From assembly GCF_014851395.1 (NCBI RefSeq), contig NW_024043372.1, positions 9,313,490-9,377,489 of the forward strand: a DNA stretch of 64,000 nt, given 5' to 3'. This document shows positions 12,191 to 25,300 of the stretch, in pieces. Position numbers and translations under genes: made by a program. The notes under the pieces are model-generated. The model was not told the DNA's origin and ran no database searches. It saw nothing but the letters and a program-made list of their open reading frames with translations. Source of the DNA: Micropterus salmoides (Eukaryota; Chordata; Actinopteri; Centrarchiformes; Centrarchidae). The first letter of the stretch is position 1. Each line of letters opens with the position of its first letter.

Positions 12191-13473
12191 TAAGATCTAC
12201 AAAGTGATCAAAATTAATTACAAATACAAATTAAAAAATACTTGTTTGCGTAAGTATTTGCTCCCTCTTAGATGTTTCAGGTCCTAAAGAGTAATTTTTC
12301 ATAGTTTGTTTGTATGAATCAGAGTCATTGTTATTTAATGCTGTTTTCTGGGGCTCAGAGTCTACCTGAGGGTCTACCTAAAGACCTTCATGGTACCATG
12401 AGGGTGTTGCAGTCTTGTCTGCTTTGAACACCAAACTGGTATTATAAGTACTACGGATGTGTCTGCAAACACCTGAAGCAAACATGGGGTCTTCAGAAGT
12501 AAAAAAACAGGTCAGTCAAGATTCAAGCACTTACAGATAGAGATATCTGGCCACAGATAAAGATGATTTTTATTAATGATTTGGTGATTTTCTCAATCGA
12601 TTAGATTTTTTTTTTTAAAGATACTTTTTAGGGGGACAGTGAAGGAGAGGAGAGATAGAGAAGGGATGACATGCAGTAAAGACTCCCAGGTGAGATACCA
12701 GGGTGTCCTCATTGATCCAACTGTTTTACTAATAAAATAACATGTGCATTGCAATATCAAACAGTACTAAACAACAGTTATCACACAGGACTAAAATAAC
12801 AAGTATTACAGTATAAGTACATTTGAGGAGTCAGAAACATTTTGGCATTTTTGTTTAGAAAATGATTTGAATGATTATCAAAAACGTTGTAGATGAATTT
12901 ACTGTAAAACCACTAATTATTTCAGCTCTATTGATCGAAGCCATTATTTACACCAGCAACCACTTTTGCCAGTGTTTTTGAAATTTTAGAAAGAACTATT
13001 GTCTGAACTGTTTCTCTTTGCTGTGTTAATTTGTTGTCAAAAACTCACTGCTTCCTTCATCTGTTTCACAGTAACAGGTGTTTCAGAGAAGAATCGAGCC
13101 TGAAGGTGAGCACTTCTTCTTCTTAATAGTGAATTCAGCCTGATCCCAGATTTCTAACTGAAAGGATGGACAAAACATTATAATTAAGACCCATGTTGTA
13201 ATAACCCGCAATTACCCTTTAACAAGTCTTTAAACCCTTCACCACGTTATTTAGAGTAAGGAACCTTATTCTAACCCCGTCCTTCTTCTGTGGCGGGGAT
13301 GTTCAAATCCTTTTGAAACATTCTTCTCAAAAAAAGCTATACAAAACACCCCAAAATATATAAAAAACATCCATGAAAACCTGTGATGCAGGTTATAGAC
13401 AACTATCCTGCTGTCAAACAGTGCTATACTACTTTTAATATATGCTTACCAAAGTGTGCAGCTCCACGCACAC
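12191..13473. other. intergenic, nothing recognised
   Basis: AT-rich sequence between the convergent genes tasor and ccdc66. No exon or repeat boundary is supported. Confidence 0.4.
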
Positions 13474-13492
13474 ATATATCTATCTATCTATC

Positions 13493-13531
<39 letters not shown>

Positions 13532-13731
13532 AGATATATCTAGATATATCTAGATAGAGAGAGAGATATATATATATATCTAGATATATCTAGATATATC
13601 TAGAGATATATAGATATATCTAGATATATCTATATAGATATATATCTATATAGATATATCTATATAGATATAGATAGATAGATATAGATATAGATAGATA
13701 GATATAGATATAGATAGATAGATATAGAGAT

Positions 13732-13762
<31 letters not shown>

Positions 13763-13931
13763 TAGATAGAGAGAGAGATAGAGATATATAGATAGAGAGA
13801 TATATCTATATCTCTCTATATATATCTCTATATATATCTATAGATATATATCTCTATATGTCTATATATCGATATATATCTATATATATCTCTATATATA
13901 TCTATATATGTCTATATATCGATATAGATAG
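13474..13931. repeat. compound TATC/TAGA/GAGA microsatellite with palindromic units
   Basis: About 460 bp are built only from TATC, TCTC, TAGATATATC, GATA and GAGA units. The TAGATATATCTA phrases are self-complementary, so the tract has many possible hairpins. The first part is pyrimidine-rich and the middle purine-rich, so the two halves can also pair. Confidence 0.9.
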
Positions 13932-16278
13932 TATTAAACATCAGATTGGACTGTAATGAGCAAAAAAACTCAGATTTGTAATGACGTATGTTACGAACAG
14001 TCAGTGTGGCAGCTGTAAAGCTACTATTCATTAGACAAGTTATTCAAAGCAGAGTATTTTTATATCTTGTCTTAAAGAGACCGTCATTACTCTCAAGAGT
14101 GATGATGGTCTTGGTATTTCGTCCATCTGCAGTCTCCTCATTCTTCGCTCAGCTTCAACTTCATAAGACTTGTCATATCTTTCCTTATTTTTTTAATAAC
14201 TGACGTACATTTTGAATTGCTTTTGGGTAAAACAAAGTAGATGTGTAAATATTAATTTGGAAAGCAGGTAGATTTATAAACCCACAAAGGTGGGATTAAA
14301 TAAATTTTATTCTTCTTCCCACTCCTTTTCGAATATGTAAAAACAAATTGAATTGTGTTTAAAAATTCTTAGGCTGTAATCATTATTTTATTTATTATCA
14401 TCATGTTATTTAATCATTTTGATTTGTTTTCATTACTATTTCTTGTCCGATGTTTCTGCTTTACACATTTTCAAAATAAACACTTTAAACTTCAATGGTT
14501 GAATAAATATAACATGCTGTTGGTGTCAGCTGGGGGAAAATTCAGGGGGTTGCTGAAATAAAATAAATCAAAACAAGTGCAGATGTAAAAAAAACAAAAA
14601 GGGGGCTTTAGTACACTTTACATTATTTATTACATTTGCAATAAAAAAAATACATTACAATAAAACCTGAAAAATTCACAACACAGAATCACAAACGGAA
14701 ACACAGAGCTCCTCGTCCAGCAGGAAGCTGAAGACAAAAAAAGAAATGTTCATGATTTGATAAGTAGACTGCTCCTCTGCAGGAAGGATGCAGAAAAAAA
14801 ATAAAATAAAGGACTGTTGTGCCTCCAAGAAGACCAAAAATAAGCTGGTAAAACTCAACACCTGTTTGTACAGTGTCATTTTTATGGAAAGTGCATTAAA
14901 AACAGAATTATAAAACACAATCTTCACATAAAATGTTGCTCACCCATATAAAAATCAGCTGGTACGAGAAAACATGTTTGTCTTACTTGGTACCCGGTGC
15001 AGGAAAGAGAAACTGTGAGCGGCGTTTTTTAAAGGACTTTTCATTGTATGAAGCGGTTGATGTGAAGTAGAACTGATAGAGCAGATTTAAAAAGAAAACA
15101 CTGATGTGTTTGTAATGAAACAGTGAAAGTTAAGTCAAGTGCTCATGTTGAACCTGCAACTTGCAGTTTTCCTAGAAATTCAGATGTGACATGTTTCTAG
15201 ATTTTAAAAAATAGATGTGTAATGTGATTTGCCTTCAGATTGAAGGCAAAGCAAAAGTTGGTTCCTGTTAATGCTGATGATGTCTGTACTGTTTAGCTCC
15301 CATCTCAATTGATGGCTATAGTAAACTTATCCCCCAATGTCAAAAATTACGGCTTTGCAGGAGACTGATTGTCTCCGTCTCCTGCAAAGCCGTCATTTTT
15401 ACAAAAAATAAAGTTCACACAAACTTAATTTTACCTTTAACCACCATTTTTCTATCAGTAAGTTGAATTCAAAATGCTTCTCTGGTCTGGTGTCATGATT
15501 ATTTATTCAACACAGCTCGGTCGTTTTGCGTTTTAAAAGAGCACTCCACCGATTTAGCGTCACACTGTAACATCAGTAAAAAAACAAACACATTATTCCT
15601 TGTCAAAGCCTATATTACCCACAATGCAACATTCTGCTGACGGAGATTCAGGTGTGTTATCCTAGTAACAACTAATGTAGCCTCGGGACACTTGCCTCAT
15701 GCAGAGATGAGCAGCGGGCTACAGGTCACTTCTTTCTAATGCCACACGCCCAGATTTATTTAATCTCCAACCGATGCTGACTCAAGTGACATCGCTTGAG
15801 GAACTTTTATCACACTTCATGCTGCATCCTCCGGACATGTAAAAGGCTTTATACAACCTTTTTCACATATTGTAGCAGTTGTACTCCCCACGACTTGTAA
15901 ACAGATTGTGTTCCTCTTTAATGAACAGTAGCGTCTTTATGAACTCCGCTGCTGAGCGCAAGGCTGACCCTTGCAGATTAAATATTCACATTTATATACA
16001 TTCAAACAGTAGTAGATAAAAGGTGACAACTCGTCTCCAGCAGCCACGAATGAACAACAACATGACGCGTCCACACCAGCCAGACATTCGGGTTTAGAGT
16101 TAAAAAGATGTCCAATTTCTCGCCTAGCTGTGGTGCTGCTACCATTGGTGCATTGAGGCGAAACGGGTGCTTAGGATCGGTAATAATTGCATACAGTTAA
16201 AATGGAACACGTCAGTAGTTGCATTTAGATGCAGATTTGCTTCAGACAGCGTGAATTCACTGTTTGGACTCAACGGCG
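13932..16278 (-). other. ccdc66: downstream region and probable 3'UTR of ccdc66
   Basis: The ccdc66 stop codon is at 16279-16281. On the minus strand AATAAA signals occur around 15508 (GAATAAATAA) and 14628 (TAATAAATAA), so the transcript may end near either. A short inverted repeat around TTACGGCTTTGCAGGAGAC (15348) and GTCTCCTGCAAAGCCGTCA (15376) can form a hairpin. Confidence 0.4.
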
Positions 16279-16347
16279 TTAGTTGTCGTGGCGCTTCAGT
16301 AGAGGATTCAGATCCGTCTCCAGCTCCCTCTGCTTCTGTAATAAACC
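16279..16347 (-). CDS. ccdc66: ccdc66 exon 21 (C-terminus and stop)
   Basis: 22 codons, GLLQKQRELETDLNPLLKRH plus DN, then TAA. Acceptor TTTGTGTGTTTTCAG. The helix continues directly from exon 20. Confidence 0.96.
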   Translation of the reverse strand, partial: GLLQKQRELETDLNPLLKRHDN

Positions 16348-19300
16348 CTGAAAACACACAAACATTGGGTTTGTACATCCAAACTTGTGAGGACTCAGTG
16401 AGTTTGTTTACATGCACATTAGTATCCTTTTTCTATACCTTTTCCAGTTTGACTTAAATGAGAGCTATTATGCTTTCCAACATTTTATGACTTATCTACA
16501 ATGTTGGATTAGGGCTGGACGATATGGCCAAAAATGTTATGATAAAAAGTTTCATAACTTTCTATATCAATAATTACTGATAATTATTATTCTTTTAGTG
16601 TCCAGCCCTATGTTGGGTGTTCATTAAACATGGCAAAAGCTTCAAATAATGAGATAAAAGTATTTAAAAGAAATCCCTGTGAGCCAAAACCTCAGATTTC
16701 CTCCTGTTCTGAACGCTTTGTTTTCAACATCTTTTTCTACCAACGGCTCCTTTCTACGACATACGGAGCCAGACAGACCCGGTATTCCATATATGGTCAT
16801 TTGCTCCGCGCGTCTGTCTGTACCGCTCAGCACAACAACCGCCTGGTAACATGCTTCAGGTCTTGGCCAATCAGAAGACAGTGGGCTTTGAGAGGAGGGG
16901 CCTTAAATAGACAGGAGCATCTACAGCTTGTTCCAGACAAAGGCTGAAATAAAGCCATATATGATGAAAATAATTTCTTTTCAACTTTGAATCATGCAAA
17001 GCTGCCATACAGGAGTCACAGAACTACAATTCTGTACTGGAAATGCAGTATAATAGGTCTCCTTTAAATGTAATCAATTAATCGTTTCAGCGGTTACATC
17101 CACGTAAGTATCATGTTTATGATCAGGTTTGAGGAGGATCATGGTCGTGTATGTGTAAACATATACTGGTTTCAGAAAGAACCCATCCAGCTGCATCATG
17201 GGAAATGTGGGGTCCAGTGCCTTTGGATCTTCGCCCATACTCACGACTAGAAGTGAGGCTCTGATCTCTCACGCTCTGCTGCTTCCAAATGACCATTGTT
17301 TATTAAATATGTCCTCCAATTTTATGAAAGAGTATAACCAAATTGGTGCCAGACTTAACCAGTAACCACAGTAACAACTGTGCTAACATTAGGTTACGCA
17401 CTGCAAGTGGAACAGTCAAACCTCAAGATTAATACTACTGATAAATTGGTAATAATGGTTATTATCGATACTAGTTTTTCCAGTTAAGTGTATTTTTCTT
17501 TTCTATATCAAACAACTTTGAAAACTTAGTTTTATTATGAGTTTTGTTTGTGCCATACTGTTAAGATTTAGAGCTATAACTTATGTATAAATTATTTTCA
17601 CTATCAAATAATCACTTCCTTTTATCAATAAGTAAATAAAATGTCAAAAGTAAAAATTGTCCCATCATGTTCTCAGGTCAAGTTTTGCTTGATGAATGAT
17701 TTAACCAGTTAATCTATTAATAAATTTGTTGTCGATTGACTTTTTACTGTGTGCGTGCATGCGTGTGTGTGTGCGCGTGCTACCTGCCGTAGCTGGGCCA
17801 GGCCCCTCAGGATCTCCTGCTGTCGGTGTGTGTTACGAAGCAGCTCGGGGTGGAGGAGGGGATCTCGATGTGAAGGAGGAGACGCTGAGCTCTGAGGAGG
17901 AGCTTCTGACAGGGAAAAGGTATAGTTTGCTTAAAACACACAGAGCACACGTCACCAGTGAGAGACAGGTGCCATTTGTAGCTACTCTGTATTTACGCCA
18001 TCTATAACATCCCTGTCCATCCTGAAAGATGAAATCCCTCTGTTGCAGAGTGACTAGGAGACATGATCCACAGTGTGGCAAATGACGAGGCTACTAGGTG
18101 TAAAAAGGCAGTGAAATCTGCATTTTTTGCATTTTCATGAATCTGGAACTCCTTTCTGGGATAATGTAGTCCAGATTTGATAAATCTACATATAGTGTTT
18201 TTTGATCTGCACCTGGTCCAATATGGTCTAGATGTAAAAGAAAAAGCTGTGGAATAGCACTTTTTTGCAGGTTTCACAGATCTGAAACTGTGTCTGAAAG
18301 AGGCACAGACAAAATACTAGGGATGCACCAAAATGAAAATTCTTAGCCAAAGCTAATGAAAAAATTTGAAGAAACACAAAGTACTTTCACATTTTTGCCA
18401 TTTTTTTTTTTACCATTGCATAAAATAAATAGTCAAAATGTGCTTTTTACTCATGTGTCCATTTACTTTTAATGTAATATGTTTTATACTTTCTGAGAAT
18501 ATAATTCAATTAATATTATTTCCATACTGTATAGACACCTTATTTTGAAAACCGGACGTTGTCACATGTGTATCCTCCATACAATCTATGGTATCCTCAC
18601 GCTAAATTCATCAAATCCGACCCAATATGATAAATGTATGTGGTTCTCGTATCGTGTAACATGAAGACTTCACAGCCTCTCTTCAGGTAGGACTCATTCT
18701 GCAACACTCTTTGTAAAGAGAGAAAATGACAGGATAAAGTCACTAACCTGCCTGTCAGCTCGCACTGGTCCGTGTCAGTGGATTTACCATAAAGGTTTGA
18801 ATACGTGTGAACTCCAAATTTAGGTGCGGCTAGCTTAATCGCCTTCTCACAATCGAGTGACACAAACACTCGAAGCGGGTCAGCCTGTTTGTTGCCTTTT
18901 CCAAGAAGTCTGCCACAGATGGAGTGGATTTGCTAGGAGACAGTTCAGCAGAACAGTGTCTGCAAATGTTGATTTTTGCTTCTTTCTCGGACACTTTAAA
19001 ATGCTTCCACACTGCTGACATGTCAGCGTAATTGTTTGGAAAATTTATTCGGTCTTTTGACGTATTTGGCCGAACACCGAAAGTGCTTTTTTTACCGCTA
19101 TTTTCGGCCGATTAATTTCAGTGACAATGAGAATGAAAAAAAGACCATCAGTCTGAATACAAACCTAATACACTGTCACACAGACACTTTTTCAAGTCCT
19201 AAAACAGCCGTTTTCCTCAGGAATATAGAATTTGTGTCTGTAGGGCTACAACTAACAATTATTTTCATTATTGATAAATCTGCCAATTAGTTTTTTGTTT

Positions 19301-22300
19301 AATCCATTAGTCTATAAAATGTTAAAACATTTGTGGGGGGGCATTCGGTTTCTCAGAGGCCACATTAATGTTTTCTATTTGCTTATTTTGTCAAACCAAC
19401 AGTCTAAAAGATTTATAATTTAGTGTCACATATGACAAAGAAAGCAATAAATCGTCAGATTTGAGAAGCTGATATTTGTGAATATTTAGGTTTTTTCCTT
19501 GAAAAATGACAATTCGTTTCAGCTTTACTACTGAGTTTTTCCAGCAGCATTGTTGTGTAAGTGAGATCGAGTTAAAATAAACTACAGCGTGCGTGTTTAT
19601 TGTTAAGGAACATTTTATGTCAATCGACTAATCGATTTATAAATTAATCGTCGCAGCTCTATATGACTGTAAACTCATCCACTTTAACAGCTTTATTTGT
19701 GTTCTGTCTCTGGCAGAGGTAAAAAAAAACACTCACTCAATCCTTTACTTGAGTCAAAGTAGAACAGCACAAAGGAAACTTACTTAATATCAAGTACAAC
19801 CCTGCATTATCGTTAAGATATAATATACAGCTCCCATCAGAGAGTTTAATTATTGTGTGTGTGTGTGTGTGTCTCTAACCTGTGTGCGTGTGAGGTGGGG
19901 GGGTATCAGCGGGCTCCAGTGGATCCAGGTTAAAGACTTCATCAGTCCTGACGTAAGGAATGAACTCCAGGACTGGGGGAGGAGGAGGGGAGGTTGGGGG
20001 CGGAGCCTGTTGACCCTGAACTCTGTGTCTGACAGCAGGGACGGGAGGAGAGCGCCCCCTGCAGGAGACAACAACAACGAGGCATCAAAACAAAGGAGTT
20101 CGCTCACTGAACATAAAACCACCTCACCGTCCATATAAACAGAACTGCTGACTGGACAGGTTTTTATTTACACAGTAATAATGTGTCACTTCTTCAAGAG
20201 TAGAATAGTTGAGCTAACTCTGGCTCATTTACAGTTATTTTACTGTTAATTAATGAGCCCTGTCCCTGTCAAACAAATGAAAAAAATGAAATGAAAATGA
20301 CCTTCCACTGCTAACTGCTAACATTTCCTGGGGTTAAAACTGCTGGTTAGTGTGTTTATTAAAAATACAAATGTTTATAGGAAAGTTCTGTTTTCATAGC
20401 TTTTTTTTCTCCCCAGTTTGGTAGGCATTTGTTTATTGCCTGTTAACGCTCACGTGGCTCTACCACCTTGAACTTGCTGCTGGTAAAGACCTTTGAGACT
20501 TTGTGCACATTTATGAAATGGTGCTCGCTTGTGACACAAGATATATTTTAGAGAAAAGTGCACTCTAATTCGAGTTTTCATTGAAGTCAGTGGAGAAAGT
20601 TTTGATGGCAAAGACAGAACACATTTTGGCAATAGTTAATTTAACTGGTCTGTATATTTTTCATAATTATGTGAATTACATGTAAAGCAGGCACGTGTTA
20701 TACTTACAGTGATGAAATTATAATTAATTGTGAAGCTAGTGTTGCACAGAATCTCTACCAGCCAGTGAACAGCAGGTCAGCTGAACAACAATGTGAAATT
20801 TGTCTACAGCTACTGTCAAGCAAACAATTCAAAGTTTCCGACGAATGATTTGGGTAACTGAGTCAAAACGGGGCAGTTATTTCAGAACTTTGTCTCAGTC
20901 TCCCAATAATTAATACCAAAAATGTTCTAGGAAATAATTAATTATGACTTTTCAGACCTATTAAATAAAGTTTTACAGACATTTTTTCTTATAAAAAGGT
21001 ACAAAGTTAGTCATGGTTTTAGGTAAAAACTGGTCCTTGTTTGTTGTCTAATAAAGCAGACACGCAATTCCACTCCTGAACTTTGCTTACTTTGAAGATT
21101 TCAGCCTATTTCATTCGAGAGAAGCTTGACTGTAACGAGATTAACAAGACTGGCTATTTTCAGGAAGAGGCTCTTTCTCTGTCAGTTTTCTGGCTTTTTA
21201 AAGTGTTTTTTGGGCAGTCGGGAGTTTAAGTGTAAGACAACTGCAGGCAGAGCTGCTCACCTTTCAGTGTTGACGGCTGCAGAGCTGCTGTGTCCTCTGG
21301 AAATACTCTCCACCTGGAACAGTAACACGCATCCGAACACAGAAATAATCATCAGCCAGCAGAGGAAAAACTACTCAATGTTTGTTTCTTTTCAAAATTC
21401 AATGTGAAGGTAAAAAATAAAGCCTCCCACCTTCCTGGTGGGACTGGTTCTGGTCTGTGTGGGATTGGAGAGTTGAGGAGGCTCCTGGTGCTGAGGTGGA
21501 GGAGGAGGGGGGTCAGTCCTGGACAGACCGGTCCTCTCCTGCAGAGCGAGGAGCTCGGCCTGCCTCTTCAGTCGACTCTCCTGTCTGTCCCTCTGCAGGG
21601 GGGCCGGGTAACGCTCCGAGGCTGGAACGTACCGACGACTGGGCCTGGACGAACACAGGATCAGAGTAAATACTGACTTACTGAGTTAGGGCTGTGTGAC
21701 TCTTATAGAGACAATATGGAGGCCGTGAGAGATTTTGAATTTCTACATTTAAACTTAAGAGATTTGAATAACTAGATTTGAACCCATTTTTGAAATAAAA
21801 GACTAATATGAATTAATTATGGCAACCTCTTAACTCCCCCCCCACTCTGGTCTGGCTAAATATTTTTGATCATTAGGGCTTGAGATGAATTTGTGCATAA
21901 AGGATAAGTTCACAATTTTTAAAACATCAGTCAGCTTAGTCTTAAATAAATAAAATCTTTGTTGAATTGTGATGAAGAGATAGTAACACAAAGAGATGTT
22001 TTGTAATTAAAAGACTAACTTTGGATGATACCCACTTGCCTTCTTTGTAAAATGACCACAATGAACAAGCCTTTTACTGTTGAAGCTGGTCGAGGTTATT
22101 CTTTTTATATTATTTTACTGAGTTTTACAATTTATTCTGTGTACTTTTGGGTAATTTATAACAATGCATCACATTTGAAAAGCTAATCATGTATTTTAAA
22201 ACAAGAAATTCCCCATGCACAGCAACAAAAGTCAGGTGCTGGTAGGTCGCAGGTTTTGGCAGTGAAAAATCAAAAACAAGCCACCACACACTGAAATGAC

Positions 22301-25300
22301 TTTACTGCATCTATTGTGAACAAAGAAAGACAAAAGGTAGCACCTACAGGTGATCTGTCCTAAGGTACTTAATTGTTTCTTGAAAGGGATGCGAGTGTCT
22401 AATAATAGTTCCTAGCTTCTTATTAGTCTTTTTATGGACAGGTGAAATGATGCTATTCTTGTGACTCGGGTATGTTGTTTTACATTTTTTATATTAATTG
22501 TATTTATGTATTATTTTGTAATATGTTGTTTTTATAAAAATGATAACACTAAGAAAGCGTGTAAAAGTAATAGGAAAAGATGGAAATTGGGATTACTTAT
22601 TTGATTGATTTGACTGAACCTGTGAGTGCTTTTCTCTGTGTCACTGTGTGAACCTGAAAAAGCCATAGGCGAAACACGTTCACAATAAATATAGGAAAGT
22701 AATTTCAGTGTGCGGTGGCTTGTTTTTGATTTTTCATAATCATATTTGTTTGTAAAATGTTAATGTGCTAAGTAACCCTAGCCTCTGAACTGTAGTGGAA
22801 TAGAAGCATAAAGTAGCATAAATGGAAATATGTAAGTAGAGCAAAAGTACCTCAAATTTGTAGTTGAGTAAGTGAACTCAGCTTTCCACCACTATCTACT
22901 GATACATACTGTATATTACACGTTCACAGTACTAGTGCCAGTAAATCTGTTTTGGAAGGCATCATGTAAAATATGTTGTCACTTAACCAAATACTTAATA
23001 AACAGGGTTTTTTCCTGCCCGTCTACTTCTTCTACTTCAAACTTCAGTCTAGTAGGTGCTGGTAAAGCACCTGCACGTTGCCTTTTTTAATAAACACAAA
23101 GAAGAACAAAACTTGTGTGACTTGTTATTTTCGAGAACATAGCTGTAATAAGACCAGACCATTATTTCAAAAGGAGGATTTTGTCTGTCCAAATATAGAA
23201 CAGGTGACTTCACAGTAAAGCCTGACCAATAGTTCGGTTGCCAACATTAATCGGCTGAAATAAGCCAATGGCAGATAAATCTGTGTTTAACAGCCAATAA
23301 ATGACAATAAGTGTTGCCACACCACAAAACACAGCTATCAACTGTACTTTTTTTTTTTTTTAAACTGCATTATGTCATGTTATCTTGGTCTCATAACTAT
23401 CCATAACAAATGTTAGGGCTATTCTTTGTTTATGCTATGCATTTCTGAAAAGAGATGAAATAAAAAAATTGTCCAGTATATTGGAATATCAGGTTTTAAA
23501 AAATATCAAAATGTGCATCAGTCTTAGAAATCCCAAATCGATCGGGCTCTACTACACAGTGATTATCTAAACCTGAGACATTTATGTTTTTTTTTTTTTT
23601 TTTTTTTTTAAACCTGTCCTGCCCAGCAGCCTGGTATAGAGTATAATGACCTGGATACCATATTGTGCCAGACAGATTTTACTTTAACAAGAGAGTATTA
23701 AAATACTCCTTTGTCTGTTTTATTATTTATTTAATTATGTATTGATTTGTCACCGGGCCGGACAGGGGGGCAGACACGGGGATGGGGGGGGCACAAACAG
23801 ACAGCACAGAGAAAGGACAACACCTGCAAGAGAAGGGGGAAAGGGGGATGGAGGGTGGGGACAACAGGGAAAAGCTGTGGGAAACACCAATTGCAGAAAG
23901 CAACGAAACCTGCAAGAGAACAGAGAGGGGGGCTTGGGGAGGAGAAAAACAACAACAAACAAACACAAACAAAAAAAACAATAAAAATAATAATAGTAAT
24001 AATAGTAAAAGAAAACCAGCCGAACAGCAGCAATAAACAGCTGACATATTAATGACATATTAAGACAACTAAGAGAACAATGAAAACAAGAAACAGTCAC
24101 ACACACTAAATAAGCAACACAACACAGCCACGAGAGCTGGAATAATAATTAATTTAAATAAGTAACTGAAAGAAAGGCATCAGGAATAATTCTACCAGGG
24201 ACAACCTAAGTTTGTTTGTGTCTGTGTGGGTGAATGTGTCTGTATGTGTGTGTGTGTACATGTGTGTGCGCATAAGCCTGTTAAAGAATGTAGTTGTTAG
24301 AGAGAGTGGGACGCCACGACTGTAAAAGGCAGGCAAGAACCCCAGTAGCCAATAGGGGTGGAAGAAAGAAAAAGAATAAATCAAATCAAAAAAAAAACAA
24401 AGACTCCCAGATGCACCGCGATGCAAACGCAGAAGACCCCGACCCAAATGCCAGTTGACAACGTAATGCCGACGGAACGCAAAAGAGGAAGAGCAGCGCC
24501 CGGACCGACCGCGTCGCAGACACAACATAGACCAGTGGCCTCCCCCATCCAGCACCCCACCGCCGCGCAGCAAACAACCACAATGCCCAAATGCCACGCA
24601 GTCATCAACACCAATGCACAAGTGACGAGCCCAACGCGCACACTGCGCGAGCACGGCGACACCCATGCCCAGCAGCCCCCCGCGAATCCCGCGTGCGAGG
24701 TCGGGCAAATGAGAGAGAGCAAACGGAACAACACGACAGCGAAAGCCAGCGGAGAGAGACACCAGCAGCAAGTCCCAGCCCGGCAGCAAACGCGCCGCAC
24801 AGGTCACCGTGCACCCGCCAATAAAAGTCCACCGTCCCCCCAACCGCCGGAAAAAACTAAGGCCGCCGGCGCCAGCCGACATCCCCCATGCCCAGCGCGC
24901 CCCCCGGCCGCCATGCAACACCAGCCAAACCAGCAACGAGGCAAAATCAACTAGCTCAGCTGCATGCCACCAACAACCCACCCATCCATCAAGGGCCGAG
25001 AACTCCAGGCACAAACCCAGAACAAACCGGAGCACAGCCCTGCCCCGCACCCACACTGCACATCCCGAAAACTAACTATATACCTCAGTATCCAGAGGGG
25101 TCCAACAACTGGCCGACAGAGAAATGGGCAAGCACGGATCCGAGGCCAACGAAGCAAAACAGGAACGCAAACAGGTCCCTCCAAGCCAATGAGGAGATGC
25201 CTCCCCCGGACTCCAACGCACAAACTAAACGCCCAGCAGCCCCACAATCCCACCGCAGACCCCCACCCCCAGAAGCCAGGACACCCTGCGACCCCCCAAA

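Noticed and set aside
13474..13931. Possible CRISPR-like or satellite array
   Set aside because: No unique spacers of constant length; it is a compound microsatellite in a vertebrate genome.
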